Of a stretch of 64,000 nt of DNA, positions 36,847 to 44,574 are shown in pieces. The translations under genes were made by a program, and so were the position numbers. Under the pieces are notes generated by a model. It searched no databases. It was not told the DNA's origin and saw only the letters and a program-made list of their open reading frames with translations. This DNA is from Hymenobacter sp. YC55 (GTDB lineage: Bacteria; Bacteroidota; Bacteroidia; Cytophagales; Hymenobacteraceae), in contig NZ_JARNTX010000001.1 in assembly GCF_029433095.1 (NCBI RefSeq), positions 1,736,001 to 1,800,000 on the forward strand. Reading direction: 5' to 3'. Each line of letters begins with the position of its first letter. Positions within the stretch are counted from its first letter, which is position 1.

Positions 36847-37812
36847 ATGTCCCTCTGCCTCGTCATCGACGAAATGCACCCTAGTTTGCCTGAGTACATG
36901 CAGGAAATTGGGGTGACGCTGCATTACCACCCCGAGCTAAAAGCTGCGGAAGTGCCCGCTGCGCTAGCGGCGCACCCCTACGACGGGCTGATGGTCCGGT
37001 CGAAGTTGCGCGTGACGACTGAATTGCTGGCCCACGGTCCGCACTTGCGCTACGTGGCCCGGGCGGGAGCAGGAGTTGACAACATCGACGAGGAAGCTAT
37101 GGCAGCAGCGGGCGTTACATTGCTGAACGCCCCGGAAGGCAACCGCGACGCAGTAGGAGAATATGCAGTGGGGCTGCTGCTGGCGTTGTTCCGTAACATT
37201 TTGCGGGCCGACCACGAAGTGCGCGCCGGACAGTGGCGGCGAGAGGCAAACCGTGGCGAGGAAATCCAAGGAAAAACTATCGGCTTGCTAGGCTACGGGC
37301 ACATGGGCCGGGCCTTTGCGCGCCGCCTCTCGGCGTTTGGCTGCACGGTACTCGCCTACGACCACGACCCCACGATACTTCCCGATGAATATGCCGCGCT
37401 GGTTTCTTTGGCCGAGCTACAGGACCAGGCCGAAGTGTTCAGCTTGCATATACCATATTCGGCGGCAAACCATCATTTCGTGAACGAAGCGTTGCTGCAA
37501 GGTTTCCGAAACCCGATTTGGTTGCTCAACACTGCCCGCGGCGAAGTTCTCGATCATGCGGCCCTCGTTCAGAGCTTGCAGAGCGGCCAGGTACGCGGCG
37601 CGGCGTTGGACGTACTCGACAATGAAAAGTTAGCAACCCTGAATCCAGAGCAGCAAGCGCGGTTTAGCTTCCTTTCGACTGCCCCCAATGTGCTCTTATC
37701 GCCGCACATAGGCGGCTGGACGTTTCAGTCGTACCGGCGCATAAACGAAGTGTTGGCGGGTAAGCTGAAAGATTTTTTGGATTCTGGCAGTCAAGCAAAG
37801 GTTGCAGGTTGA
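36847..37812 (+). CDS. D-2-hydroxyacid dehydrogenase (SerA-like)
   Basis: A 321-residue NAD-dependent D-2-hydroxyacid dehydrogenase. The Rossmann motif is GKTIGLLGYGHMGRAFARRL. The catalytic residues are in LLNTARGEVLDHAALV (Arg) and LLSPHIGGWTFQS (His), with a Glu in VLDNEKL. The catalytic-domain start has VRSKLRVTTELL and ARAGAGVDNIDEEA. Phosphoglycerate dehydrogenase is the closest named activity but the protein has no ACT domain, so the substrate stays open. It follows the AT-rich gene by 11 bp and may share its transcript. Confidence 0.85.
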   Translation: MSLCLVIDEMHPSLPEYMQEIGVTLHYHPELKAAEVPAALAAHPYDGLMVRSKLRVTTELLAHGPHLRYVARAGAGVDNIDEEAMAAAGVTLLNAPEGNRDAVGEYAVGLLLALFRNILRADHEVRAGQWRREANRGEEIQGKTIGLLGYGHMGRAFARRLSAFGCTVLAYDHDPTILPDEYAALVSLAELQDQAEVFSLHIPYSAANHHFVNEALLQGFRNPIWLLNTARGEVLDHAALVQSLQSGQVRGAALDVLDNEKLATLNPEQQARFSFLSTAPNVLLSPHIGGWTFQSYRRINEVLAGKLKDFLDSGSQAKVAG

Positions 37813-37893
37813 GTGGCTGCTAGTTAGTAACTGGAACCACCTGTTGGCCGCAGTCAAGTGGTGGCAGGAGGTAGCTTCAATCCAGAAACTATG

Positions 37894-37901
37894 TATATTT
37901 G
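37894..37901 (+). promoter_or_regulatory. Candidate -7 box of greA
   Basis: TATATTTG is an exact TAnnTTTG match, 76 bp before the greA ATG. Transcription would begin just before the hairpin at 37917. I see no TTTG at -33. Confidence 0.5.
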
Positions 37902-37916
37902 CCTAAACCAGGTTTG

Positions 37917-37953
37917 GGAGAACGGTCGGCGCCGCTGACCGTTCTCCTTGTTT
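37917..37953 (+). terminator. Terminator-like hairpin in the greA leader
   Basis: GGAGAACGGTC (37917-37927) and GACCGTTCTCC (37937-37947) form a perfect 11-bp stem followed by TTGTTTTTT. It could simply end the dehydrogenase transcript, but it also lies downstream of the greA -7 box and 24 bp before the ATG, where it would act as an attenuator. Confidence 0.85.
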
Positions 37954-37976
37954 TTTAGCTTACCATCAACCTAACC

Positions 37977-38450
37977 ATGGCCACCATAAATTACTACACC
38001 GCCGAGGGGCTGCAGAAACTCAAAGACGAGTTGCAGGACCTCAAAATTCGCGGCCGGGCCAACGCCGCCGAGCAGCTGCGCGAAGCGCGTGATAAAGGAG
38101 ACTTAAGTGAAAATGCCGAGTACGACGCGGCCAAGGACGCTCAAGGCCTGCTCGAACTTAAAATTGCGAAGCTGGAAGAAGTAGTTGGCAACGCCCGTCT
38201 GCTCGACGAGTCGAACCTCGATACCAGTAAGGTGCTCATCATGAGCAAAGTGAAGCTCAAGAACCTGAAGAATAACATGGTGCTTGATTACACGCTCGTA
38301 GCCGAGGAAGAAGCGAACCTTGCCGCCGGGAAGATATCCGTGAAGTCACCTATCGGCAAAGGCTTGCTCGGCAAGTCAGCCGGCGATACTGCCGAAATAA
38401 CGGTGCCTGCGGGCAAGCTGCTTTTCGAAATTCTTGAAATCAGCCGCTAG
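37977..38450 (+). CDS. greA: Transcription elongation factor GreA
   Basis: A 157-residue GreA that stimulates RNA cleavage by backtracked RNA polymerase. The N-terminal coiled coil runs over about the first 75 residues, and its tip carries the two catalytic acids in DLSENAEYDAAKDAQ. The C-terminal FKBP-like domain ends with SPIGKGLLGKSAGDTAEITVPAGKL, read in two stretches. Standard length. The leader contains a promoter-like box followed at once by an intrinsic terminator (see findings). Confidence 0.96.
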   Translation: MATINYYTAEGLQKLKDELQDLKIRGRANAAEQLREARDKGDLSENAEYDAAKDAQGLLELKIAKLEEVVGNARLLDESNLDTSKVLIMSKVKLKNLKNNMVLDYTLVAEEEANLAAGKISVKSPIGKGLLGKSAGDTAEITVPAGKLLFEILEISR

Positions 38451-38593
38451 AAAGTAAGAGAGTAGCAAAGCGAATCAGGTGAGGGACGAGGCCAAGGGCT
38501 TCGTCCTTTTTGCGTTTTGGCTCGTACTTTGGCGCAAGCAGAACACATATTCTTTTCTACTCCGTTACTCCCTCACTCTGTTACTCTCAAAGT

Positions 38594-39478
38594 ATGGCTT
38601 CCATTTTCTCCCGTATTGTGGCTGGTGAGCTGCCAGCATATAAGGTTGCGGAGGACGACCAGCACCTGGCGTTTCTCGACATCACGCCCCTTGTAGAAGG
38701 CCACACGCTCGTGATTCCCAAGCGGGAAGTGGACTACATCTTTGATTTGCCAGCCGAGGAGTTGGCGGCGCTGCATCTGTTTGCGCAGCGCGTAGCCATA
38801 GGCGTGGCCGCGGCCGTGCCGTGCAAGCGCATTGGCGTGGCGGTTATCGGCCTGGAAGTGCCGCACGCGCACATTCACCTGATTCCAATGAATAAGGTGT
38901 CGGACATGAACTTCGCTAACCCCAAAATAAAAGTAGCCGAAGATCGGATGAAGGAGCTGGCCGCCGCCATTGCCGCGCAAGTGCCTCTGGCTGCTGGCGA
39001 AACCTCACGTAAGTCCGCTTCTCTGGATTCGAAAGGCAGCCGCGAAACTACCGAGGCCAACGAGCCCGCTACCACAGAGGCTTCTGCCGATGGCGCGACA
39101 GCGCAACTACAGCAACTCACCCAAGGACTGGTCTTCATGAGCGAATCGGATGCGCCGCTGGAGCCGGTAAGCTACCCGGCCCCAAGCGGCGAACTGACGG
39201 ATGCAACCTTGCTGAAGCTACTTGGCGAGCCAGCCGATACCAAGGTCGAAGCCAAGGAACTGACGGTATTCCTGCGCAACCATACCGCCGACCAGGGCGT
39301 GCTCGGCGACCCGGCGCAAGCCAACCGGTTCAAGGCCCTGCAAATGTTTATGAAGCAGGAACTTCAGGATACCAAGGTGTATCGCGTTGGCAGCGGCCCG
39401 CAAGTAAAAGCTTATGCATTAGGCAAAACCGAGGACGGCAAACTAGCTGGCTTCAAAACAGTACTGACGGAAACCTAA
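38594..39478 (+). CDS. HIT-domain protein fused to a NuiA-type nuclease inhibitor domain
   Basis: A 294-residue protein in one uninterrupted frame. Residues 1-130 are a HIT-family nucleotide hydrolase domain: MASIFSRIVAGELPAYKVAE, then VIPKREVDYIF and the histidine triad HAHIHL (His91, 93, 95). About 45 residues of Ser/Glu/Ala-rich linker follow. Residues about 170-294 match the nuclease A inhibitor (NuiA) family: LTQGLVFMSESDAPLEPV, FKALQMFMKQELQDTKVYRVG and the closing YALGKTEDGKLAGFKTVLTET in two parts. NuiA proteins block NucA-type DNA/RNA nucleases. Each domain is clear; the combination is unusual. No signal peptide, so cytoplasmic. ATG 38510 would add 28 unrelated residues. Confidence 0.9.
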   Translation: MASIFSRIVAGELPAYKVAEDDQHLAFLDITPLVEGHTLVIPKREVDYIFDLPAEELAALHLFAQRVAIGVAAAVPCKRIGVAVIGLEVPHAHIHLIPMNKVSDMNFANPKIKVAEDRMKELAAAIAAQVPLAAGETSRKSASLDSKGSRETTEANEPATTEASADGATAQLQQLTQGLVFMSESDAPLEPVSYPAPSGELTDATLLKLLGEPADTKVEAKELTVFLRNHTADQGVLGDPAQANRFKALQMFMKQELQDTKVYRVGSGPQVKAYALGKTEDGKLAGFKTVLTET

Positions 39479-39529
39479 GATGCTGTTCAGGCAAGGTAGC
39501 TGGGTGGGTTGTTCTTTGGGTCTATAAAG

Positions 39530-39569
39530 TTGCTGTTGATAGGCAACAGCAAGAATTACTGCTGCCTAT
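39530..39569 (+). promoter_or_regulatory. Two mutually exclusive hairpins before the endonuclease V-like gene
   Basis: TTGCTGTT (39530-39537) pairs with AACAGCAA (39545-39552). Alternatively ATAGGC plus AGCA (39539-39551) pair with TGCT plus GCCTAT (39560-39569), which would enclose the first bases of the ATG. Both use 39548-39551, so they cannot coexist. Regulatory meaning is inferred. Confidence 0.35.
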
Positions 39570-40068
39570 GATAGTGGCATTGGATGTGTACTACCGCCAG
39601 CAACAGGCCAAGGCTGTTGCTGTCACGTTCGAGGCATGGGACAGTACAACCCTAACCAACAAGCACGAAGCCAAGCTCTCCGGGCTAGAGCCTTATGAGC
39701 CAGGAGCCTTCTACAAGCGGGAACTACCGTGTTTGCTGGCGGTCTTGGAGCGAGTCGACTTAAAGGAAGTGAACTACGTGGTGATAGACGGGTACGTAGT
39801 GCTCGATGACGATAATCGGCCCGGCTTAGGGTGGCATTTGTACCAGCATCTGGAAGAGAAAGTGCCAGTTATTGGAGTAGCAAAGACGCGCTTCTATCAT
39901 TCCGGCCGCCAGGTAGTGGGAGTGCTGCGCGGCCAAAGCAAAAGTTCGCTGTATATCACCAGCGCCGGAACAGACGTAGCAACTGCGGCGGCTTTCATTG
40001 GGAAAATGGCGGGTTTTTATCGAATACCAGCTTTGCTTCATGAGCTTGATTCACTCACCAGAAGTTGA
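39568..40068 (+). CDS. Short endonuclease V-like protein
   Basis: A 166-residue protein that aligns with the core of endonuclease V, which nicks DNA or RNA next to inosine. Asp6 (IVALDVYY), Tyr43 in EPYEPGAF, Glu52 in YKRELP, Asp74 in VIDGYVVL and Lys106 in IGVAKTRF occupy the positions of the metal- and lesion-binding residues of known enzymes. It lacks about 35 residues at the N-terminus and the later part with the C-terminal His, so it is about 60 residues shorter than E. coli Nfi. Homologues of this short type exist in Bacteroidota. Activity is uncertain. Neighbour of the HIT-NuiA gene, 89 bp apart. Confidence 0.72.
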   Translation: MIVALDVYYRQQQAKAVAVTFEAWDSTTLTNKHEAKLSGLEPYEPGAFYKRELPCLLAVLERVDLKEVNYVVIDGYVVLDDDNRPGLGWHLYQHLEEKVPVIGVAKTRFYHSGRQVVGVLRGQSKSSLYITSAGTDVATAAAFIGKMAGFYRIPALLHELDSLTRS

Positions 40069-40098
40069 AGCTCACTTCGTGCTTTTGTAGCAACATCT

Positions 40099-40134
40099 GC
40101 TGAACACTTGTTGAGCACTCAACAAGTGTTCAGC
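40099..40134 (+). terminator. 16-bp hairpin after the endonuclease V-like gene
   Basis: Positions 40099-40114 and 40119-40134 pair perfectly around GCAC. A short T-rich stretch follows 3 bases later. It lies 30 bp past the stop codon. Confidence 0.75.
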
Positions 40135-40163
40135 ACTTCTTTCATTTATTTCATTTACAACGC

Positions 40164-41810
40164 ATGAGGGTAAAGTCATTTGCGCTTTTAGCAGGAGGTA
40201 TATTCACAACGGTAACAGCGTTTGCCCAATCTACCGGGGTACCCAAGGCGCTCCAGAAACCCCTGGACAAAGTCAGCGCCGCCGACTACAAGGCGCACGT
40301 GCAGTACTTAGCCGATGATAAGCTGCAAGGCCGACTGCCCGGTACGGCGGGCTACCAAATGGCGGTAGACTACGTGGTGGAGCAATACAAAAAACGCGGT
40401 GTACTGCCCGCCGGCGAAAATGGCACGTACCTGCAAACTGTGCGTTTGCGGCGCGCTTTTACCGAGCCGGGCGCTACCCTGCGTCTGCAAGCACCGCAAG
40501 GCCCGGAGCAGGCACTGACCTACGGCTCCGACTTCACGTTCTACCCCAATCCGGCAGAAGCCAGCACCTCAGTGGCCGCGCCACTAGTGTTTGCTGGCTT
40601 CGGTATCAGTGCCCCCGAGCTAGGCTACGACGATTACGCAGGCCTCGATGCGAAGGGCAAAATAGTAGTGGTGACGCGGGAAGAGCCCAAGCAGTTTCCA
40701 GATGCGGTGCGCCTCTACAACACCGATGTACTAACCATTCTGCAAACGGCTGCCCAACACGGCGCTGTGGGCGTGCTGCTAGCCGCAGCCAAGCCGTCCG
40801 CTCACCTAGCCGACCCGCCCAAAGGCGTGGTAAGTGTATTGGGTGCCGACGGCAACGTGGCCGTGTCGCGTACCTACGGCGGCGCTCAGTTGCGCGTGTT
40901 GGGCTCGGTAAGCGCCGCTACCTTGCAGCGGCTCTTTGCCGGTGCCGCTACCGATACCACACGGGCCTTGGCATCGTTGCGGGCTGGTAAGCCAGCTTCG
41001 GTAGCTTTGCTGCCGCGCCTCACAGCCACGCAACGTACTCGTTACCAGAATGTAGACAGCTACAACGTAGTCGGCAAAATCCAGGGCACTGACCCTAAAC
41101 TGCGTGATGAATACGTGGTGCACACCGCCCACCTCGACCACATTGGCATAGGGACAGCCGTAGAGGGAGACTCCATCTACAACGGCGCCCACGACAACGC
41201 CACGGGTGTAGCTAGTCTGCTGGAAATAGCGGGCGTGTACAGCCGCCTCAAGGACAAGCCCCGCCGCTCGGTGCTCATTACGATGGTGACTGGTGAGGAA
41301 ATGGGCTTGCTTGGCTCTGCCTACTTCGCGCGTAACCCCACGGTGCCCAAAAGCCAGATAGTGGCCAACATCAATACCGATATGCCTACCATCATTGCGC
41401 CGCTGCTGTCGGTGGTGGCGTTGGGAGCGGAAAATTCTTCGCTAGCCGCTCCCGTGGCTGAAGCAACAAAAGCCCTAGACTTAACGGTGGAAGCTGACCC
41501 CGAGCCGGCGCAAAACCGTTTCATCCGCTCAGACCAGTATAGCTTCGTAACCCAAGGCATTCCGGCTCTGCACATCAAATACGGCAACAAAACCGCCGAT
41601 GGCCAAAACAACCTCAGCCAACAGGTACAGAAGTGGCGTGCCCGCTACTATCATAAGCCCCAGGACGGCATGAACGGTCAGTTCGATTTCGATGCCGGCC
41701 GCAAATACGCGCAACTAAACTTCCTGGTCGGCTACCTGGTCGCCAACAACCCTACACGCCCGATCTGGAACACCGGCAATTTCTTCGGTGAGCGGTTTGC
41801 CAAGAAGTAA
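40164..41810 (+). CDS. Exported M28-family metallopeptidase
   Basis: A 548-residue zinc aminopeptidase with a Sec signal peptide (cleaved after AFAQ, residue 22). A PA-domain insert (about 130-270) precedes the metal centre. Zinc ligands and catalytic acids: HTAHLDHIG, GAHDNATGVASLLEIA, VTGEEMGLLGS, NINTDMP and ALHIKYGN, all in the M28 order. It probably digests peptides in the periplasm or outside. Flanked by hairpins on both sides and transcribed alone. Confidence 0.9.
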   Translation: MRVKSFALLAGGIFTTVTAFAQSTGVPKALQKPLDKVSAADYKAHVQYLADDKLQGRLPGTAGYQMAVDYVVEQYKKRGVLPAGENGTYLQTVRLRRAFTEPGATLRLQAPQGPEQALTYGSDFTFYPNPAEASTSVAAPLVFAGFGISAPELGYDDYAGLDAKGKIVVVTREEPKQFPDAVRLYNTDVLTILQTAAQHGAVGVLLAAAKPSAHLADPPKGVVSVLGADGNVAVSRTYGGAQLRVLGSVSAATLQRLFAGAATDTTRALASLRAGKPASVALLPRLTATQRTRYQNVDSYNVVGKIQGTDPKLRDEYVVHTAHLDHIGIGTAVEGDSIYNGAHDNATGVASLLEIAGVYSRLKDKPRRSVLITMVTGEEMGLLGSAYFARNPTVPKSQIVANINTDMPTIIAPLLSVVALGAENSSLAAPVAEATKALDLTVEADPEPAQNRFIRSDQYSFVTQGIPALHIKYGNKTADGQNNLSQQVQKWRARYYHKPQDGMNGQFDFDAGRKYAQLNFLVGYLVANNPTRPIWNTGNFFGERFAKK

Positions 41811-41852
41811 AAAGCAGCCTTCAGGGCATTAAAATAAGTTCTAAAGCTCCAG

Positions 41853-41966
41853 AACGGTCATGCTGAGCGCAGTGCAACGAAGCCGAAGCATCTCGCTAGT
41901 GTAGTAAACTCTTTACTACTGCAACGATTCGAGCGAGATGCTCCGGCTGCGCTCAGCATGACCGTT
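41853..41966. repeat. Large extragenic palindromic element
   Basis: The left arm (41853-41897) and right arm (41932-41966) pair over about 35 positions: AACGGTCATGCTGAGCGCAG ... GCATCTCGCT with AGCGAGATGC ... AACGGTCAT in complement. The left arm has 9 extra bases (TGCAACGAA). It lies between two convergent genes, overlaps the stop of the permease gene, and can end both transcripts. Sequences beginning GTCATGCTGAGC recur between genes in Hymenobacter-type genomes (from memory). Confidence 0.75.
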
Positions 41967-43008
41967 ATACGTTGGAGGATTTGGCCTTTGTAATGGCCCG
42001 TAGCCGATTTTCGCGCTCAAACACCTTCATCAGTACGATGAAGTAAGAAAGAAGCAGCGGACCGAGAACCAAACCCAGGATGCCGAAGATATTCACGCCC
42101 AATACCACACCAGCTAGCGTAATAAGCGGATGAATGTCGCCGATGCGGCGGGCTAACACGATGCGCAGTAGGTTGTCGATGTTCATGATAATAATGAAGC
42201 CAATCAACAGAATACCAACTCCTTGTCCGGTAGCGCCTTGAGTTAGCTTCAGGATAGCGGCTGGTAGCCATACCAACGGGGTGCCCAGCACCGGGACGAA
42301 GGCCAGGAAAAAAGACACCATACCCCAGAACAGAGCATCGGGCACGTGAAAAATCCAGAGCGTAAGGCCGGTAAGCAGGGCCTGAACGAATGAGATAAGC
42401 GCCTGACCAAGCACGTTGGCATTCACATTGTTTTTCAACGATTCGCCCAGCTCCTCTATCGTGCCGTCGCGAAAGGGCAGGTAACGGCGCAACCCTTTCA
42501 GAAAACTGCCTTCCTGCGTGTACATGAAGTACAGCGTGAACAGCATCAGCCCGATAATGACCACAAAATGCAGCAAGCTGGTGGCCAACGACGGGAGGCG
42601 TTGACTAAGCCACGCCACACTTTGCTGTAGCAATGACCGCACGGTTTGCTCGTTGGTGAAGGTGTAGCCAATCTTGCGCTCAATGGTGTGCAGCACCGTC
42701 ATAATTTGGCTGGTATCCTGGCCGTAGTAGCTGATGCGGTTGACGAGCATCAGCGTAAGGGCAGTGAAGGGTAGGATGATAACTACCAGCGCGAAAATCA
42801 AGATGCCGATGGTTACGACCTGCCGATTCCAGCCGCGTTGGTGCACCAGCACCTTAAACCAAGGCCGGAACACCACGAACAAGATGCCAGCTCCTAAAAA
42901 GCCGGTGATGTAGCCGCCAAGCCCAAACAGAATAAGGCCCGCCAGCACCAACAGACAGGTAATCAGCAGCACAGACTGCTGCCGGTTAGAATAGATAGTA
43001 TCAGCCAT
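41965..43008 (-). CDS. AI-2E/PerM-family transporter
   Basis: A 347-residue inner-membrane protein with seven to eight helices, of the family that includes E. coli TqsA and PerM. The signature PVLGTPLVWLPAAILKL and the following GIGILLIGFIIIMNIDNLLRI are clear, as is the closing GVNIFGILGLVLGPLLLSYF. I start at MADTIYSNRQQ; the ATG at 43068 adds a non-homologous leader. Members export or take up diverse small molecules; the substrate cannot be named. Confidence 0.85.
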   Translation of the reverse strand: MADTIYSNRQQSVLLITCLLVLAGLILFGLGGYITGFLGAGILFVVFRPWFKVLVHQRGWNRQVVTIGILIFALVVIILPFTALTLMLVNRISYYGQDTSQIMTVLHTIERKIGYTFTNEQTVRSLLQQSVAWLSQRLPSLATSLLHFVVIIGLMLFTLYFMYTQEGSFLKGLRRYLPFRDGTIEELGESLKNNVNANVLGQALISFVQALLTGLTLWIFHVPDALFWGMVSFFLAFVPVLGTPLVWLPAAILKLTQGATGQGVGILLIGFIIIMNIDNLLRIVLARRIGDIHPLITLAGVVLGVNIFGILGLVLGPLLLSYFIVLMKVFERENRLRAITKAKSSNV

Positions 43009-43080
43009 GACAAGGGAGGAGAGGAGGACTAGTAAATTACAAAATTGTCTTTCTGTATCGAAAGCCAACCAGTGAATTAC

Positions 43081-44244
43081 CTACACCCGCGCCCGGCTTG
43101 CCAGCGCCGTTACGCACAGTCCCATCAGGGCAATAATGGCAAACGATACTCGTAAGCTAGTAGCTCCTGCCACCAAACCGATAACCGGCGGCCCCAGCAG
43201 AAAGCCCGCAAAACCGACCGTGGATACCGCTGCCAGCGCCATGCCCGGCGACATAACCGTGGAGCGCCCCGCGGCCCCATACACCAGCGGCACCACCGAC
43301 GACACACCTATGCCCACCAACATAAAGCCAATAGTAGCGGGCACCAGAGTGGGCAGCAGTACGGCCAGCACCAAACCCGAAGCCGAAAATAAACCACTCA
43401 GTTGCAGGGTGCGTTGGCGGCCAAACCGGTCGGTGAAGGAGTCGGCCACGAAGCGCCCGGCGGCCATGGTGCTCATAAAAGCCGTGAAGCCGACTCCCGC
43501 CCAGGCTTTTTCAGCGTGCACCACTTTGTTGAAATACACGCCGCTCCAGTCGAACATGGTGCCCTCGCAGAGCAAGGAGCAGAATGCCAGCACGCCCAAC
43601 AGCAGCAATGACTTGTCGGGGAGCACGAAGATGGGTTGGTTGGGGTCTTGGCCAGCATCTTCAGGAAGCAAGTAGGAGCGCATGAGTAGGATGCCCAGCG
43701 CCACAGTGCCGGTTATAAGTGCGAAGTGCACAACAATAGTTGCGCCGTAGCCGATCATGAGGGTGCCTATTGCGGCTCCAATAAAGCCCGCCAAACTCCA
43801 GATACCGTGAAAAGAGGCCATGATGGACTTGCCGTAGAGAGCCTCGACGCCAACGGCTTGGGTATTGACGCTGATGTTGGACATGTTGGCTGCCAAACCA
43901 AAGAGCACCAGCCCTGCCAGAAGCTGCGTGGTAGTTTCAGCCAACCCCAGCAGGGTAAGCACAGTAGCGTAGATGGACAGCCCAAGCACGGTAATCCGCC
44001 GGCTTCCGTAACGCGCCACCAGCCATCCGGAGAGGGGTAACGACAGCAGTAGCCCAACGGGTACGGCCAGTAACACCCCGCCCAACTCGGTATCGGAGAG
44101 CTGAAGGCGTTGCTGCACAGTAGGAATGCGGGCGGCCCAGGAAGAAAAGCACAGTCCTTGCAGAAAAAAAGAGGTGCCCACCGCTACCCGGTGAACAAGG
44201 CGCGAGGTAGCGGGCGGTTGTGACTTGTATGTTTCGGCAATCAT
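43081..44244 (-). CDS. MFS transporter
   Basis: A 387-residue permease with twelve predicted helices. SSWAARIPTVQQRLQLSDTELGGVLLAVPVG at the start and LVARYGSRRITVLGLSIYA (loop 2-3 motif A type) mark it as major facilitator superfamily. The second half has RFVADSFTDRFGRQRTLQLSG, the repeat of motif A. It resembles the fucose/YbjJ-like MFS branch by its opening segment. Substrate unknown. The gene starts 72 bp upstream of the AI-2E family gene on the same strand, so both may share a transcript. Confidence 0.85.
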   Translation of the reverse strand: MIAETYKSQPPATSRLVHRVAVGTSFFLQGLCFSSWAARIPTVQQRLQLSDTELGGVLLAVPVGLLLSLPLSGWLVARYGSRRITVLGLSIYATVLTLLGLAETTTQLLAGLVLFGLAANMSNISVNTQAVGVEALYGKSIMASFHGIWSLAGFIGAAIGTLMIGYGATIVVHFALITGTVALGILLMRSYLLPEDAGQDPNQPIFVLPDKSLLLLGVLAFCSLLCEGTMFDWSGVYFNKVVHAEKAWAGVGFTAFMSTMAAGRFVADSFTDRFGRQRTLQLSGLFSASGLVLAVLLPTLVPATIGFMLVGIGVSSVVPLVYGAAGRSTVMSPGMALAAVSTVGFAGFLLGPPVIGLVAGATSLRVSFAIIALMGLCVTALASRARV

Positions 44245-44350
44245 CTGGAAGAGAAGCAGATTAGAGCAGCGCGTGCACTCCTTTGGAACTACGCTGGAAG
44301 CTTGGTAGATAAGTCGTCGTAAAGCCGATGAGAAACCCTGGGTCAGCTAC

Positions 44351-44388
44351 AAAAAAGCCCACTACGCACCAGTAAGTGCGCAATGGGC
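44351..44388 (-). terminator. Terminator of the NucA-type nuclease gene
   Basis: On the minus strand a 13-bp stem (44388-44376 with 44369-44357, two or three G-U pairs) is followed by six Ts (44356-44351). It lies about 190 bp past the nuclease stop codon. The remainder of the 44245-44574 gap shows no gene. Confidence 0.75.
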
Positions 44389-44574
44389 GGGAGTAGAGAG
44401 CGGAGGGGCGGCAGCTGCACCGAAAGCGCAGCAAGGCAAAGATACTCAGGACTTCTACGAGGACTAGCACGCGAAGTAGGAAGGAAACACCAAAAACTGC
44501 TTGGAGCAGTAAAGCAAGGCCGCGTCAACCCCACGTCGCCGCGCTTAAACCAGATTACTCCGTGCTTCCAATCC

